A stretch of DNA of 64,000 bases, taken from the NCBI GenBank assembly GCA_963766195.1, contig CAVXYY010000016.1, forward strand, positions 62,001 through 126,000, given 5' to 3'. The position numbers and the translations under genes were made by a program. This document shows, in pieces, positions 18,829 to 28,950 of this stretch. How positions within the stretch are numbered: position 1 is the first letter of the stretch; every line of letters starts with the position of its first letter. The DNA comes from JAHEFT01 sp963766195. GTDB lineage: Bacteria > Pseudomonadota > Gammaproteobacteria > Xanthomonadales > SZUA-36. The notes under the pieces were generated by a model, which did no database searches, had not been told where the DNA came from, and worked only from the letters and a program-made list of their open reading frames with translations.

Positions 18829-19797
18829 ATGTCAAAAGTAGAACGCCTCTACCACCTGCACAACATCCTCAATCAGCGCAGGACGCCGATCTCCCGCCAG
18901 GACCTGATGGAGCGGCTGGAGTGTTCACAGGCGACGCTGTACCGCCTGGTGGGTGAGTTGCGCGACTTCCTGGGCGCCCCGATCGAGCAGGATCCGGACA
19001 CCCGCAGTTTCTACTATGACCGCAGTTACGAACAGCCTTTCGACCTGCCCGGCATCTGGATCAGCCCGGGTGAACTGCAGGCCCTGCTGACGGCGCGCCA
19101 GGTGCTGGCCAACGTGCAGCCCGGCCTGCTCGAAGGCGAACTTGAATCACTGCAGGGCCGGATCACATCGCTGCTGCAGAAAAAAGGCGTGGAGCCGGAA
19201 AGCGGCGAATCGCGGATCCACATCCAGCACGTGGCGGGCAGGGCGGTTCCGGCCCGCATGTTCCAGGACGTGCTGGGCGCACTGATTCGCCGGCAGCGGC
19301 TGAATATCCGCTACCACGGGCGGCGCAAGGACGAGGAAAGCGAACGCATCATTTCACCGCAGCGGCTGACCCAGTACCGCAACTCCTGGTACCTCGATGC
19401 CTGGTGCCACCAGGCCGAAGGCCTGCGCAGTTTTGCGCTGGAGCGGATTCGCGAACAAAGCCTGGTGGACGAAGCGGCCAGCGAGGTCAGCGCTTCGGTA
19501 CTTTCGGCCCATTTTGACCGGTCCTACGGCATTTTCTCAGGCCCGGCGGAACACGTTGCGGAACTGCGGTTCACACCGGAAATGTCGCGCTGGATTTCCG
19601 AGGAAAGCTGGCACCCCGACCAGCAGGGCGCATTCGAGCCGGACGGTTCCTGGCTGCTCAAGGTGCCGTTCAGCAACTCGCGCGAATTGATCATGGACGT
19701 GTTGCGCTACGGCGCCGACGTCGAGGTCCTGGCGCCGGCTTTCCTGCGCGAAGCCGTTGCCGCCGAGGCGCAAAAAACCCGCGATATCTATACGTGA
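18829..19797 (+). CDS. WYL-domain transcriptional regulator (YafY/DeoR-like)
   Basis: A 322-aa protein. An N-terminal HTH_11 domain (residues 1-60: RLYHLHNILNQRRTPISRQDLMERLECSQATLYR) is followed by a WYL domain (about 140-215) with IRYHGRRKDEESERIISPQRL and the signature SWYLDAWC. A WCX-like C-terminal extension completes it. Such proteins usually bind DNA in response to a ligand or single-stranded nucleic acid. It stands alone between two REP pairs. The target genes are unknown. Confidence 0.9.
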   Translation: MSKVERLYHLHNILNQRRTPISRQDLMERLECSQATLYRLVGELRDFLGAPIEQDPDTRSFYYDRSYEQPFDLPGIWISPGELQALLTARQVLANVQPGLLEGELESLQGRITSLLQKKGVEPESGESRIHIQHVAGRAVPARMFQDVLGALIRRQRLNIRYHGRRKDEESERIISPQRLTQYRNSWYLDAWCHQAEGLRSFALERIREQSLVDEAASEVSASVLSAHFDRSYGIFSGPAEHVAELRFTPEMSRWISEESWHPDQQGAFEPDGSWLLKVPFSNSRELIMDVLRYGADVEVLAPAFLREAVAAEAQKTRDIYT

Positions 19798-19806
19798 TTG
19801 GCTTAC

Positions 19807-19867
19807 GTAGGAGCGAATTTCATTCGCGAAAAGTCTGTTTTACAATCGCGATTAAAATCGCTCCTAC
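19807..19867. repeat. GTAG-type REP pair (palindromic)
   Basis: GTAGGAGCGAATTTCATTCG and an inverted half ending CGCTCCTAC, in the gap after the WYL gene. Confidence 0.85.
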
Positions 19868-19934
19868 ATCCCCTTCTCATGGTTTGAGAACGCCCCGTGT
19901 TCTCCTGTACCTGTCACTGGAAGGAGAACCAGCC

Positions 19935-20393
19935 ATGTTTCAAAGCTTATTGATGTTCCTGGCGCCGGCGAACGCTTCGCAGGCAACGCCAAACTCGCCA
20001 CCTGCCGTTGTCCGGCCTGCGAAACCACTCGTTCAGATCCGGAGCAAAATCCGCTTCGGCGCCAGCGTGCTGGGAAACACCATTGGCTGCGGTGCGCTTT
20101 TCGCCGCGTGCTGGTTCTCCGTCCAGCTGATGCAGGTCCTGATGACCCCCGAAAGGACCTGTAGGAGCGAACATGGCCGCAATTCACTTCGCAGTATGCG
20201 GTATCGCGACAGGACACGTTCGAATTTGCATTCGCGAACTGTTCCAGACAACAATCGCGACATGATCCGCTCCTACACCCGATGCTTGCCACCGGTCCAG
20301 CCGCCGCGCGCCAACACCCTGTCCCCCATGGCGGCGGGTGAGGCTTCCAGGTCGGTGGCCATGGAGTCGTTCCAGCGGTTCAGGAATCCGTAG
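19935..20393 (+). CDS. Hypothetical small membrane protein, unusual 3' half
   Basis: ATG 19935 has an excellent ribosome site (AAGGAG, 8-base spacing). The first 75 residues look like a real short protein: a hydrophobic start, a proline-rich middle, and a membrane segment, ASVLGNTIGCGALFAACWFS. From about 20161 the frame runs into the REP cluster and then antisense to the next gene, up to 20393. The genuine protein probably ends near the repeat and the rest is read-through of repeat DNA. No family was recognised. Confidence 0.35.
   Translation: MFQSLLMFLAPANASQATPNSPPAVVRPAKPLVQIRSKIRFGASVLGNTIGCGALFAACWFSVQLMQVLMTPERTCRSEHGRNSLRSMRYRDRTRSNLHSRTVPDNNRDMIRSYTRCLPPVQPPRANTLSPMAAGEASRSVAMESFQRFRNP
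20161..20276. repeat. Composite GTAG-type REP element
   Basis: Begins GTAGGAGCGAACATGGCCGC and ends GATCCGCTCCTAC, with partial internal units TTCGAATTTGCATTCGCGAA and ATCGCGA. The right-hand end supplies the stop codon of the leftward gene at 20273. Confidence 0.75.
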
Positions 20394-20866
20394 AGGCTCA
20401 CGGCGCCCAGGATCTGCACGATCTGTTCCTCGCTCCAGTGCTGCTTCATCCGGCCCATCAGTTCGGCGTCCACGGCGTTCGGGACAGAGCCTGCCGCCAG
20501 CGCGAAATCAAGGGCCACCCGCTCGGCTTCCGAATACAGCGGGCTTTCCTTGTATTCCCAGATGGCGTCCAGTTTTTCCTGGCTGATGCCGTGGATTTTT
20601 GCGGCGACCAGGGAGTGGGCCTCGCAGTACTGGCAGCCTGCCGCCCGGCTGGAAAAATGCGCGACCAGGCGCATGAACCCGAGGTCTACTTTTCCATTGG
20701 GGTCCATCACGGCCTTGGTCAGTTCACCAAATCCTTTCACCATGGCCGGAATGCGCTGCATGGTCAGCAGGCTGTTCGGGACGAAACCGAGAATGCGCTC
20801 GAAGATTGCGAAATCTTCACTCAGTCCGGGTGTGGTTTCCGGGGGGAGGGGTTGGAGGTGGGCCAT
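20273..20866 (-). CDS. Carboxymuconolactone decarboxylase/AhpD-family peroxidase-like protein
   Basis: A 197-aa all-helical protein. The AhpD redox motif is in AAGCQYCEAHS (CxxC followed by His), with an upstream MRLVAHFSSR helix. Downstream, ERVALDFALAAGSVPNAVD and WSEEQIVQILGAVSLYGFLNRW match the family. It probably reduces peroxides through its CxxC pair, but the partner is unknown. The stop TAG comes from the REP end. It lies 22 bases after a class III aminotransferase on the same strand, so the two are probably cotranscribed. Confidence 0.88.
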   Translation of the reverse strand: MAHLQPLPPETTPGLSEDFAIFERILGFVPNSLLTMQRIPAMVKGFGELTKAVMDPNGKVDLGFMRLVAHFSSRAAGCQYCEAHSLVAAKIHGISQEKLDAIWEYKESPLYSEAERVALDFALAAGSVPNAVDAELMGRMKQHWSEEQIVQILGAVSLYGFLNRWNDSMATDLEASPAAMGDRVLARGGWTGGKHRV

Positions 20867-20888
20867 GGTGTTCTGCAGAGCCGGTCGT

Positions 20889-22398
20889 TCAGGCAGCTTC
20901 GGCTTCCTTCGAAACCTGCTTGACGGGTCCGTTGAGCATGGCGTGCCGTATCGACTCGATGATCAGGTCGACTTCCTGGCTGGTCATGCCAAAAACCGGC
21001 GTGAAACGCAGTGAATTCTCACCGCCATGGATGACGCTCAGGCCGTGGAGGCGCATGTACTCTTCGATGGAATTGGCTCCATAGCTCTTGAAACGGCTGC
21101 CGTCGAGTCCGGCGCTGAGTAACAGGCCGGTGCCCTGGACTCCGGTAATCCGCCCTCCGAGTTCTTCCTGCAAGGTCTGCAGCTTGGTCAGCATTTCGGC
21201 ACCCCGCTCGTTGATATTCCGGCGAAGTTCGGGGGTCACTGCCTCGAGCACGGCGCATGCAACATCCAGCGCCCTGGGGTTGGTGGTCATGGTATTTCCG
21301 TAGACGCCTTTCTTGTACAGACCGGCCGCATGCGCGTTCATCGCAAGCACCGACAAGGGGTATTGGCCTGCATTCAACGCCTTGGAATAGGTCTCCATGT
21401 CCGGCGCTTCCACGGATTCGAAACCCGGGTAATCGATGATGGACAGAACGCCATGGGCGCGCAGCCCTGCCTGGATGGAATCGACCAGCATCAGCGCGCC
21501 ATGCTCTTTTGTCAGGCGCCGGGCTTCTGTGTAGAACTCCGGTGTGATGGCCATGCCCGGGTTTCCTTCGCCCATGACCGGCTCAAAGAAAAACGCTTCG
21601 AAAAAGATGTTGTTCGAATCCGCCCAGCGGAAAATCTGCTTCAACTGCTCGATATCGTTCGGTTCAACGGTGATCAGGTGGTCATGATCACGGAAGCTGG
21701 CCAGGTGTTTGCAATAGTTCTGGCGCGTTGAGTCGGAAAATTGCGCCGGCCTTTGTGTGCGGCCATGAAAGCTGCCCTTCAGGCTCAGCATTTTAATGGT
21801 CTTGTTGGCGTGCCGGCCACCCGGGTCGGTCATCAGCTTGGCGTTGATGTCGGAAAGGCGCGCGCCCACGGTCACGGATTCCGAACCGCTGTTCACGCAC
21901 AGGAAGCGGTTGTAGGGGCAGGAACCGCGTGTATGGCCGATTTCCTTGCGCAGCATCTCCACCAGGTATTTCTGGCTCAGGTTGGGGGTCATGATATTGG
22001 CCATGACGTGCCGCTGGTTCATGGCTCTTGAGCACATCGGCGGGCGAATGCCCGAAACCGAGCATGCCGTATCCGCCGGTGTCATACACGACCGCCCCTT
22101 TGAGGGTGACGATCCAGGGGCCGTTACCGGCCAGCGCCACGTAAGGATTGATCGCGTCATCCGGGTAAAAATTGACGAAACCATTCTGGATCTCGTTGAT
22201 TTGGCTCTGCTCATCCATCGCCAGCAATTCGGGCTCGTCGTCCAGAAGATCGCGAAACAGGGAATGCGCTTCCTTCACGACCTTTTCCAGGCGGTCGTCG
22301 CTTTCGGCAAACCGGGAAAGAACCTCATCGGACAGCCCGGTCGTCAGTGCCGGTCCGCCGTGGTTTCGCATTTCATTCAACAGTTCAAAAATGGACAT
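20889..22398 (-). CDS. Class III PLP-dependent aminotransferase (frameshifted)
   Basis: About 500 aa. The N-terminal part (from ATG 22398) ends in YGMLGFGHSPADVLK. One extra base near 22030 breaks the frame, and AMNQRHVMANIMTPN resumes the fold in the next frame to the stop at 20889. Fold-type I landmarks are NSGSESV, the LSLKGSFHGRT segment, LMLVDSIQAGLRAHG and the likely PLP lysine in TYSKALNAGQYPLSV. C-terminal RFTPVFGMTSQEVD contacts substrate in the class. The substrate is not evident; lysine/ornithine-type aminotransferases are the nearest in style. Confidence 0.85.
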
Positions 22399-22491
22399 CG
22401 AGCGCTCCTTATTATGCCGTTTGAGACGTCACCAGTGCCCTTTTGGTGGTCTGCAGATTCAGCGCCCAGAATATCACAGAGTGCCAGGGGC

Positions 22492-23637
22492 TTAGAACCC
22501 CATTCCGGCCCCGGCATGACGGCTGAGGGCCCACTCGACGTGTTCACGAACGGGTTCTGATGAATGGTTTCTGCGCTGATTCAGCGCATCGATCACGGCC
22601 TGGGGTCTGGCGGCCTGTTGCAGGTCAACGTTACCCAGCGCAACGGCGATATTGCGCAGCCAGCCGGCGTATCCGGTGCGGCGGATCGCGCTGCCCTCGG
22701 TCCGCTTCAGGAATTCCGCTTCGGACCAGCTGAACAGTTCGACCAGCGAGGCGGCATCAAGCCCGTGGCGTGGCAGGAAATCTGCTTCTGCGCTCATTTT
22801 CGCAAAACGGTTCCAGGGGCAGACCAACTGGCAGTCATCGCAGCCGAAAATCCGGTTTCCGATCAGCGGACGAAGCGCTTCCGGAATCGAGCCCTGCAGC
22901 TCAATGGTCAGGTAGGAGATACACTTGCGGGCATCGACCTGGTACGGGCCGATGATCGCCCCGGTCGGGCAGGCCTCCAGGCAGCGGACGCAATCCCCGC
23001 AATGATTTTCGGCCGTTGCATCCACCGGAAGTGGCAGGTCCGTGTAGATTTCGCCGAGGAAAAACCAGCTGCCCGCCTTCAGGTTTATCAGGTTGCTGTG
23101 CTTGCCAATCCAGCCAAGACCGGCCTTTTCGGCCAGGGCTTTTTCCAGCACCGGGGCTGAGTCGGTGAAAGCCCGGTACCCGAACGGGCCTGCCTCCGCG
23201 GCAATTCGTGTCGCGAGTTTCTGCAAACGGTTGCGCAGCACCTTGTGGTAGTCGCGTCCCAGGGCGTATCGCGAAATCAGGGCGCTTTCCGGGTCAGCCA
23301 TCAATTCGGCCACGGGTTTTGCCGCCGCGGTCAGGTAGTCCATGCGCGCGGAAATCACGCGTACCGTGCCGGGTACCAGTTCGGCCGGCCGGCTGCGGCG
23401 GGTGCCATGGCGCTCCATGTATTCCATCGAGCCGTGATAGCCCTTTTTCAGCCACTTCTTCAGCAGTTTTTCATGGCTGCGAAGATCCGTATCAGTGATG
23501 CCCAGCTGCTGGAAACCCAGTTCTTTCCCCCACACCTTGATCCGGGTCGCCAGCTCCAGCAGGTTGCCGCCGGTGAGAGAATCCGTTGATTCCGTGCCGG
23601 CTTGCGAAGAGGACTGTGTACCGGGTTTGTTCATCAC
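22492..23637 (-). CDS. queG: Epoxyqueuosine reductase
   Basis: The cobalamin and 4Fe-4S enzyme that makes queuosine from epoxyqueuosine in tRNA. The 381-aa length is normal. The two ferredoxin-like clusters are CGDCVRCLEACPTGAI and GCDDCQLVCPWN. The AFTDSAPVLEKALAEKAGLGWIGK segment holds the catalytic Asp region. The C-terminal HEAT-like tail is intact. It is divergent from nnr with 15 bases between starts, the standard order in E. coli. The short-form queF at 51412 serves the same pathway. Confidence 0.96.
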   Translation of the reverse strand: MMNKPGTQSSSQAGTESTDSLTGGNLLELATRIKVWGKELGFQQLGITDTDLRSHEKLLKKWLKKGYHGSMEYMERHGTRRSRPAELVPGTVRVISARMDYLTAAAKPVAELMADPESALISRYALGRDYHKVLRNRLQKLATRIAAEAGPFGYRAFTDSAPVLEKALAEKAGLGWIGKHSNLINLKAGSWFFLGEIYTDLPLPVDATAENHCGDCVRCLEACPTGAIIGPYQVDARKCISYLTIELQGSIPEALRPLIGNRIFGCDDCQLVCPWNRFAKMSAEADFLPRHGLDAASLVELFSWSEAEFLKRTEGSAIRRTGYAGWLRNIAVALGNVDLQQAARPQAVIDALNQRRNHSSEPVREHVEWALSRHAGAGMGF

Positions 23638-23652
23638 CGCTATAATTGACCG

Positions 23653-25158
23653 ATGGCTGACAACGTCTTCAGATTATACACCGCCGAACAGGTCAGGCGG
23701 CTTGACCGGAGCGCGATTGACGGCCACGGAATACCCGGTATCGACCTGATGGAACGGGCGGGGCGCTGCACGTTTGAAGCCGCTCTCGAGGCCTGGCCGG
23801 ATGCACGCCGATGGCGGGTTTACTGTGGTGGCGGGAACAACGGGGGCGACGGCTACATTATCGCCAGGCTGGCCCGGGAGGCAGGGCTGGACGTGGCGGT
23901 TTGTGCGCTGAAAAATCCGGCTGAATTATCGGGCGATGCCGCGATCGCCGCGCAACGCTGGTTGCAGGCAGGCGGCGAGGTGCAGTCCTGGCCGCCCGAC
24001 CAGGAGGATCAGTGTGACCTGCTCGTCGATGCATTGCTCGGGACCGGGCTGGACCGGGAACCCGCGGGTGACTTCGCTGCGGCCATCGACTGGATCAACC
24101 GTTCCGGGAAACCGGTTGTGGCGGTGGATATTCCTTCCGGCCTGAACGCCGACAGCGGCGTTGCAATGGGGCTTGCGGTTGCTGCAGATCTCACGGTTAC
24201 GTTTATTGGACGCAAGCGCGGCCTGTTCACCGCAGATGGCCCGGATTACGCAGGAAAGGTTAGGTTCCATGATCTTGAAACACCACAGAGCGTAAGGAAC
24301 TCAGAGCCGAATTCCGGAATTTTGATTCAGGAAACGTTATTGGCTGAATTACTTCCTCCCAGGCGCCGTAATTCGCACAAGGGAAGTTATGGATGGGTGC
24401 TGTGCGCGGGCGGCGATAATGGCATGAGTGGCGCCGTTCGCCTCGCCGGTGAGGCCGCGTTAAGGAGCGGCGCCGGCAAGGTTACGCTGGCCACGCGTAC
24501 AGCTCATGCCGGGCTGGTCAACCTGGCCTGTCCGGAACTGATGGTCAGGGGCATCGAGGACGTCGAGCAACTTCGGGTGTTGTGCAGCCAGGTTGACGTA
24601 CTGGTCACGGGTACCGGCCTGGGGCATTCAGACTGGTCGGAACAGATGATCAATGCCTGCCTGGAAACAGCGCTCCCTGCCGTGATCGATGCCGACGGGC
24701 TGAACTACCTGGCGCGACAGCAGCCGGGTGCGGCGCAACCATCCCGTGGCAACTGGATACTGACGCCCCATCCGGCCGAAGCGGCGCGTTTGCTGAAGGT
24801 GACCGTGCAGCAGGTACAGTCAGACCGCGTCGGCTCCGCTATCGGCATAGCCCGGCTTTACCAGTCGGTCGTTGTTCTTAAAGGCTGCGGCACGGTTGTA
24901 GCTGCGCCGGATGGCCGCTATGCCATTTGCCCTTATGGCAATCCGGGGATGGCAACCGCGGGAACGGGCGATGTACTGGCCGGCGTGATCGGCGCCATGC
25001 TTGCCCAGGGTATTGATGATATGTGGAGCGCCGCGATGGCCGGCGTGCTGGCGCATGCCCTGGCCGGAGACCTGGCCGCGGCGGAGCAGGGTGAAAGAGG
25101 CATGCTGGCCTCCGATATCACGGTTCGCCTGCCGCGCGTGCTGAATCCCGTCCCATGA
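23653..25158 (+). CDS. nnr: Bifunctional NAD(P)H-hydrate epimerase / ADP-dependent dehydratase
   Basis: Repairs hydrated NAD(P)H. The N-terminal YjeF_N domain (about 1-215) has the GGGNNGGDGYIIARL nucleotide motif and VAVDIPSGLNADSG. The C-terminal carbohydrate-kinase-like dehydratase domain (about 235-495) has VLCAGGDNGMSGAVRLAGEAAL, ILTPHPAEAARL and NPGMATAGTGDVLAGVIGA. The 501-aa length is normal. Its TGA stop overlaps an ATG at 25155 (ATGA), which marks the next gene as translationally coupled. Confidence 0.96.
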   Translation: MADNVFRLYTAEQVRRLDRSAIDGHGIPGIDLMERAGRCTFEAALEAWPDARRWRVYCGGGNNGGDGYIIARLAREAGLDVAVCALKNPAELSGDAAIAAQRWLQAGGEVQSWPPDQEDQCDLLVDALLGTGLDREPAGDFAAAIDWINRSGKPVVAVDIPSGLNADSGVAMGLAVAADLTVTFIGRKRGLFTADGPDYAGKVRFHDLETPQSVRNSEPNSGILIQETLLAELLPPRRRNSHKGSYGWVLCAGGDNGMSGAVRLAGEAALRSGAGKVTLATRTAHAGLVNLACPELMVRGIEDVEQLRVLCSQVDVLVTGTGLGHSDWSEQMINACLETALPAVIDADGLNYLARQQPGAAQPSRGNWILTPHPAEAARLLKVTVQQVQSDRVGSAIGIARLYQSVVVLKGCGTVVAAPDGRYAICPYGNPGMATAGTGDVLAGVIGAMLAQGIDDMWSAAMAGVLAHALAGDLAAAEQGERGMLASDITVRLPRVLNPVP

Positions 25159-25210
25159 ACGGTTCCGGGAGTGATGCGGCCTGGGTAGGGAAGTTGGCAG
25201 CGAACAGGCC

Positions 25211-25639
25211 GTGGCCGACCTGGCAGAGAGATTTGCCGCCAGTGTAAAAGTTCCGGCCGTGATCTACCTTCGTGGGGACCTGGGTGCGGGTAAAACCACG
25301 TTTGCCCGGGCTTACGTGCATGCGCTGGGTTTCACCGGCTATGTGAAAAGCCCGAGTTATGGCCTGCTTGAAACCTACCAGGCCGGTGGTCAGAAGGTGC
25401 TGCACCTTGACCTGTACCGGATTGAAGACCCGGAGGAACTCGAATACCTGGCGCTTCGCGATCTGTTTGACGACCAATCCGTGCTGCTGGTCGAATGGCC
25501 GGACCGGGGTGAACATTACCTGCCGAAGCCCGACCTGGTGCTGGATTTCGGCGAAAACGACGAATCCCGTTTCATCAGTTGCCGTGTTTTCTCGGATCGT
25601 GGCCGGCTTCTGTCTGAAAGGGTCTGGGGAGGGAGCTAA
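25211..25639 (+). CDS. tsaE: tRNA threonylcarbamoyladenosine biosynthesis ATPase
   Basis: The P-loop ATPase of the TsaBDE complex that makes t6A37. It shows YLRGDLGAGKTTFARAYVHALG, then VKSPSYGLLE, HLDLYRI and VEWPDRG. The frame seen opens at GTG 25211, but about ten family residues lie upstream (GREVGSEQA). The likely true start is ATG 25155, overlapping the nnr stop, with a single indel near 25185 in the GGTAGGG stretch. It lies between nnr and amiB as in E. coli. Confidence 0.93.
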   Translation: MADLAERFAASVKVPAVIYLRGDLGAGKTTFARAYVHALGFTGYVKSPSYGLLETYQAGGQKVLHLDLYRIEDPEELEYLALRDLFDDQSVLLVEWPDRGEHYLPKPDLVLDFGENDESRFISCRVFSDRGRLLSERVWGGS

Positions 25640-25761
25640 CTGACCCTGAAAAGTCGTTTCTAGTTTGAACGTCTATCTAACGGTTTTATAACGAAAACTG
25701 TTGCAATTTCATGATTTTCAATTCATTATTGGCGCATCGACAACGGAGGTTGATCATTTCG

Positions 25762-27063
25762 ATGGCGATTCGATTGGTCCTGATATGGATTCTGGTATCC
25801 CTGGTGATCCCGGCAATGGCCGCGGATATCGACGGATTCCGTGTCTGGACCGACCCTGAAAAAACCCGCGCCGTGCTGGACCTCGACTCCCGGACCGAGT
25901 ACCAGCTGTTCACGCTTGACGACCCGCCACGCGTGGTCATTGATTTACCGAAGTCCAGCCTGGACCATTCACTTGAATTTACCGAAGAACATGCCGGCGT
26001 GATCAATGGCGTGCGCCACGGTGCACCCAACCAGGACATGTTGCGCATCGTTCTTGATCTTGCGAGCCAGAGCGAAGTCAAAAGCTTCCTGCTTGAGCCG
26101 ACCGGTGAATACGGCTACCGGCTCGTGGTCGACCTGTTCCCGAAAAGTCAAAAAATCAGCCGGACGACGCTCAACCAGATTACTGCAATGATGGTCAAGG
26201 ACCGCGACGTCATCGTTGCAATTGACGCCGGCCATGGTGGTGAAGACCCGGGCGCGATGGGAAAAAACCGCACCCGTGAGAAGGACGTCGTGCTGGCCAT
26301 CGCCCAGGAGCTGAAGAAAACCATCGACGCAGAACCCGGCATGTCCGCCGTGCTGACCCGCACCGGGGACTATTACATCCCGTTGCGCGATCGCTTTGAA
26401 AAGGCCCGCAAATACCGGGCAGACCTGTTTGTTTCCATTCACGCCGATGCATTCAAAAACCGCGAGGTTTCAGGCAGTTCCGTGTTCGTTCTTTCCAGCA
26501 AAGGCGCCAGCAGTGAATACGCCCGCAGGCTGGCGGCAAGCGAGAACAGTTCCGACCTGGTCGGCGGCGTCACGCTGAGCGACAAGGACAATATGCTGGC
26601 ATCGGTGCTGCTGGACCTGTCCCAGAGCGCGACCATGGAAGCGAGCAGCTCGGTGGCGGAAAGCGTTTTCGGTTCCTTGCGGATGCTGGGAAAAACCCAC
26701 AAGAACAGCGTCGAGCACGCGAATTTCATGGTGCTGAAATCACCCGACGTGCCTTCCATCCTGGTGGAGACGGCCTTTATCAGTAATCCGTCGGAAGAAC
26801 AACGTCTCCGGGATCCTGCCTGGCAGCGGAAAACAGCCCGCGCCATCACCGATGGCATCCAGAATTACTTCTACATGAGCCCGCCGCCGGGAACCTGGAT
26901 CGCGTCCAACCGCCAGCCGGTCCGCCACCAGGTCGTCAACGGGGATACCCTGGGTGAAATCGCCAATCGTTACCGGGTCAGCCTGTACAGCCTGCGCCGG
27001 GCCAACCAGCTTAAGTCCGACAACATCCACGTCGGCTCTGAATTACTCATTCCCACCACCTGA
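25762..27063 (+). CDS. amiB: N-acetylmuramoyl-L-alanine amidase with AMIN and LysM domains
   Basis: Splits septal peptidoglycan during cell separation, in the periplasm. I chose ATG 25762 because it gives a clean signal peptide (MAIRLVLIWILVSLVIPAMA) with GGAGG upstream; an in-frame ATG at 25711 is the alternative. An AMIN domain (about 25-125) is followed by Amidase_3 (about 155-380) with AIDAGHGGEDPGA, RTREKDVVLAIA and VSIHADAF as zinc ligands and VETAFISN with the catalytic Glu. A C-terminal LysM (HQVVNGDTLGEIANRYRV) completes it. Position between tsaE and mutL supports amiB. Confidence 0.95.
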   Translation: MAIRLVLIWILVSLVIPAMAADIDGFRVWTDPEKTRAVLDLDSRTEYQLFTLDDPPRVVIDLPKSSLDHSLEFTEEHAGVINGVRHGAPNQDMLRIVLDLASQSEVKSFLLEPTGEYGYRLVVDLFPKSQKISRTTLNQITAMMVKDRDVIVAIDAGHGGEDPGAMGKNRTREKDVVLAIAQELKKTIDAEPGMSAVLTRTGDYYIPLRDRFEKARKYRADLFVSIHADAFKNREVSGSSVFVLSSKGASSEYARRLAASENSSDLVGGVTLSDKDNMLASVLLDLSQSATMEASSSVAESVFGSLRMLGKTHKNSVEHANFMVLKSPDVPSILVETAFISNPSEEQRLRDPAWQRKTARAITDGIQNYFYMSPPPGTWIASNRQPVRHQVVNGDTLGEIANRYRVSLYSLRRANQLKSDNIHVGSELLIPTT

Positions 27064-27071
27064 AAAATTAC

Positions 27072-27138
27072 GTAGGAGCGGATTCATCCGCGATTGGTTT
27101 TTCGTAATAGGATTATTCGCGGATGAATCCGCTCCTAC
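27072..27138. repeat. GTAG-type REP pair (palindromic)
   Basis: GTAGGAGCGGATTCATCCGC and the exact inverted half GCGGATGAATCCGCTCCTAC, separated by a 25-base AT-rich spacer. It lies between amiB and mutL. Confidence 0.9.
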
Positions 27139-27163
27139 GCTTTTTTTAGATACACTAGTCCGG

Positions 27164-28950
27164 ATGCCCATCCAACTCCTCCCAGACCACCTGATCAACC
27201 AGATCGCTGCCGGCGAAGTGGTCGACCGGCCGTCGTCCGTGGTCAAGGAACTGGTGGAAAACAGCCTCGACGCCGGCGCCAGCCGGATCAAGGTGCAACT
27301 GGAGCAGGGCGGGAAACGCGCCATCCGGGTGTCGGATGACGGGGCGGGCATGGATCGCGATGAACTGGCCATCGCGCTGCAACGCCACGCGACCAGCAAA
27401 ATCGCCAGCCTGGAGGATCTCGAGCGGGTCGTCACCATGGGATTCCGGGGTGAAGCCCTGCCCAGCATCGCCTCGGTCGCCCGCCTGGATCTCTGTTCCC
27501 GCCAGGGATCGGGCGGTCATGGCTGGTCGGTAAAAGTCCGGCGCGGGGAAATTTCCGGACCTGAGCCGGACCCGATCGGGGCCGGCACGCGTGTTGAAGT
27601 GGAAGACCTGTTTTACAACGTTCCGGCCCGCCGCAAGTTCCTGCGCGCCGACAGCACCGAGTTCAGCCATGTCGACCTGCTGCTGCGGCGGTTTGCGCTG
27701 GCGCGTTTCGATGTCGGCTTCGAACTGGAACACAACGGCAAGACCATCAGCGCCTTGCCGCCCGCGCCGGAAGAAACCGGGCAGCAAGGACGGCTGCAAC
27801 GGGTCATGGGCAAGGAGTTTCTCGATCACGTCATCCGGATCGACCAGGAGCGCGGTGAGATCGCCCTGGAAGGCTGGGTCGCCGAACCGCGTTACAACCG
27901 CGCCCAGGCGGACCGGCAGTTCTTCTTCGTCAATGGCCGCGCGGTGCGCGACCGGGTCATCGCCCACGCGGTGCGCTCGGCTTTCCAGGATGTGCTGTAT
28001 CACGGCCGGCACCCGGCTTTTGTGCTGTATCTTCGTATCCCGCCCGAAGCCGTCGATGTGAATGTTCACCCGCAGAAACACGAGGTTCGTTTCAGGGATT
28101 CCAGGGCGGTTCATGATTTCCTGTTTTCGGCGTTGCGGCGGGCGCTGGCGGATGCCGGGTCCGGTGCGCTGCGGCCCGGAAGCGGCCTGGAACAAGGGTT
28201 CCCGGCAAACTCCGGTCCCGCGGCTTCGGGCGGACCCGGATGGTCGCCCGGCACGGCTCACCAGTCCGCCATGACCTTGCCGGTCAGGGAACAGATCAAC
28301 GCTTATCGGACCTTGCTGGGAACTGCGCCGGAAGCCGTTGCGGCAGGCCGAAGGTGAAGCGGAGATTCCTTTGCTCGGTTATGCCCTGGCGCAACTGCAC
28401 GGCGTTTACATTTTGTCGCAGAACGCCGCGGGCCTGGTGTTGACGGACATGCACGCGGCCCATGAACGCATCACCTACGAACGCCTGAAAACCCGGCATT
28501 CCGGTGAAGGCATCAGGGGACAGCGCCTGCTGGTGCCGCTGGACGTCCAGGTCAGCGAAGGCCGAGGCTGACCTGGCCGAGGATCGCAGCGATGAACTGG
28601 GCAGCCTGGGCTTCGTCGTGAACCGCTCAGGCCCTGAAAGCCTGGTGCTGCGTGAAGTGCCCGCACTGCTGGCTCACTCCGACGTGGCGCAATTGCTGCT
28701 CGATGTGCTGTCGGACATGGCCAGCCTGGGCCAAAGCGCCCGGGTTGAAACCGGGGTCAACGAGATCCTGTCGACCATGGCCTGTCATGGTTCCGTTCGC
28801 GCCAACCGGATTCTGACGCCAGCCGAGATGGATGGCCTGTTGCGGGACATGGAGCAGACCGAGCGTTCCGGTCATTGCAACCACGGACGCCCGACCTGGG
28901 TCCAGCTCGACATGGCGACCCTGGACCGGCTTTTCCTGCGCGGCCGCTGA
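27164..28950 (+). CDS. mutL: DNA mismatch repair protein MutL (two frameshifts)
   Basis: The GHKL ATPase matchmaker of mismatch repair. ATG 27164 gives the family start MPIQLLPDHLINQIAAGEVV. The ATPase motifs are VVKELVENSLDAGA, VSDDGAGMD, HATSKI and GFRGEALPSIASV, then VNVHPQKHEVRF. The frame is lost near 28345 in the variable linker, and again near 28560, where one extra G splits VSEAEADLAE. The C-terminal dimerisation domain reads through to HGRPTWVQL at 28950. The full domain set survives in pieces, so assembly error is likelier than loss of mismatch repair. Confidence 0.93.

Noticed and set aside
27164..28950. Programmed frameshifting or phase variation in mutL
   Set aside because: The breaks are not at long homopolymers or slippery heptamers, and similar breaks occur in many unrelated essential genes. 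Assembly error explains all of them more simply.
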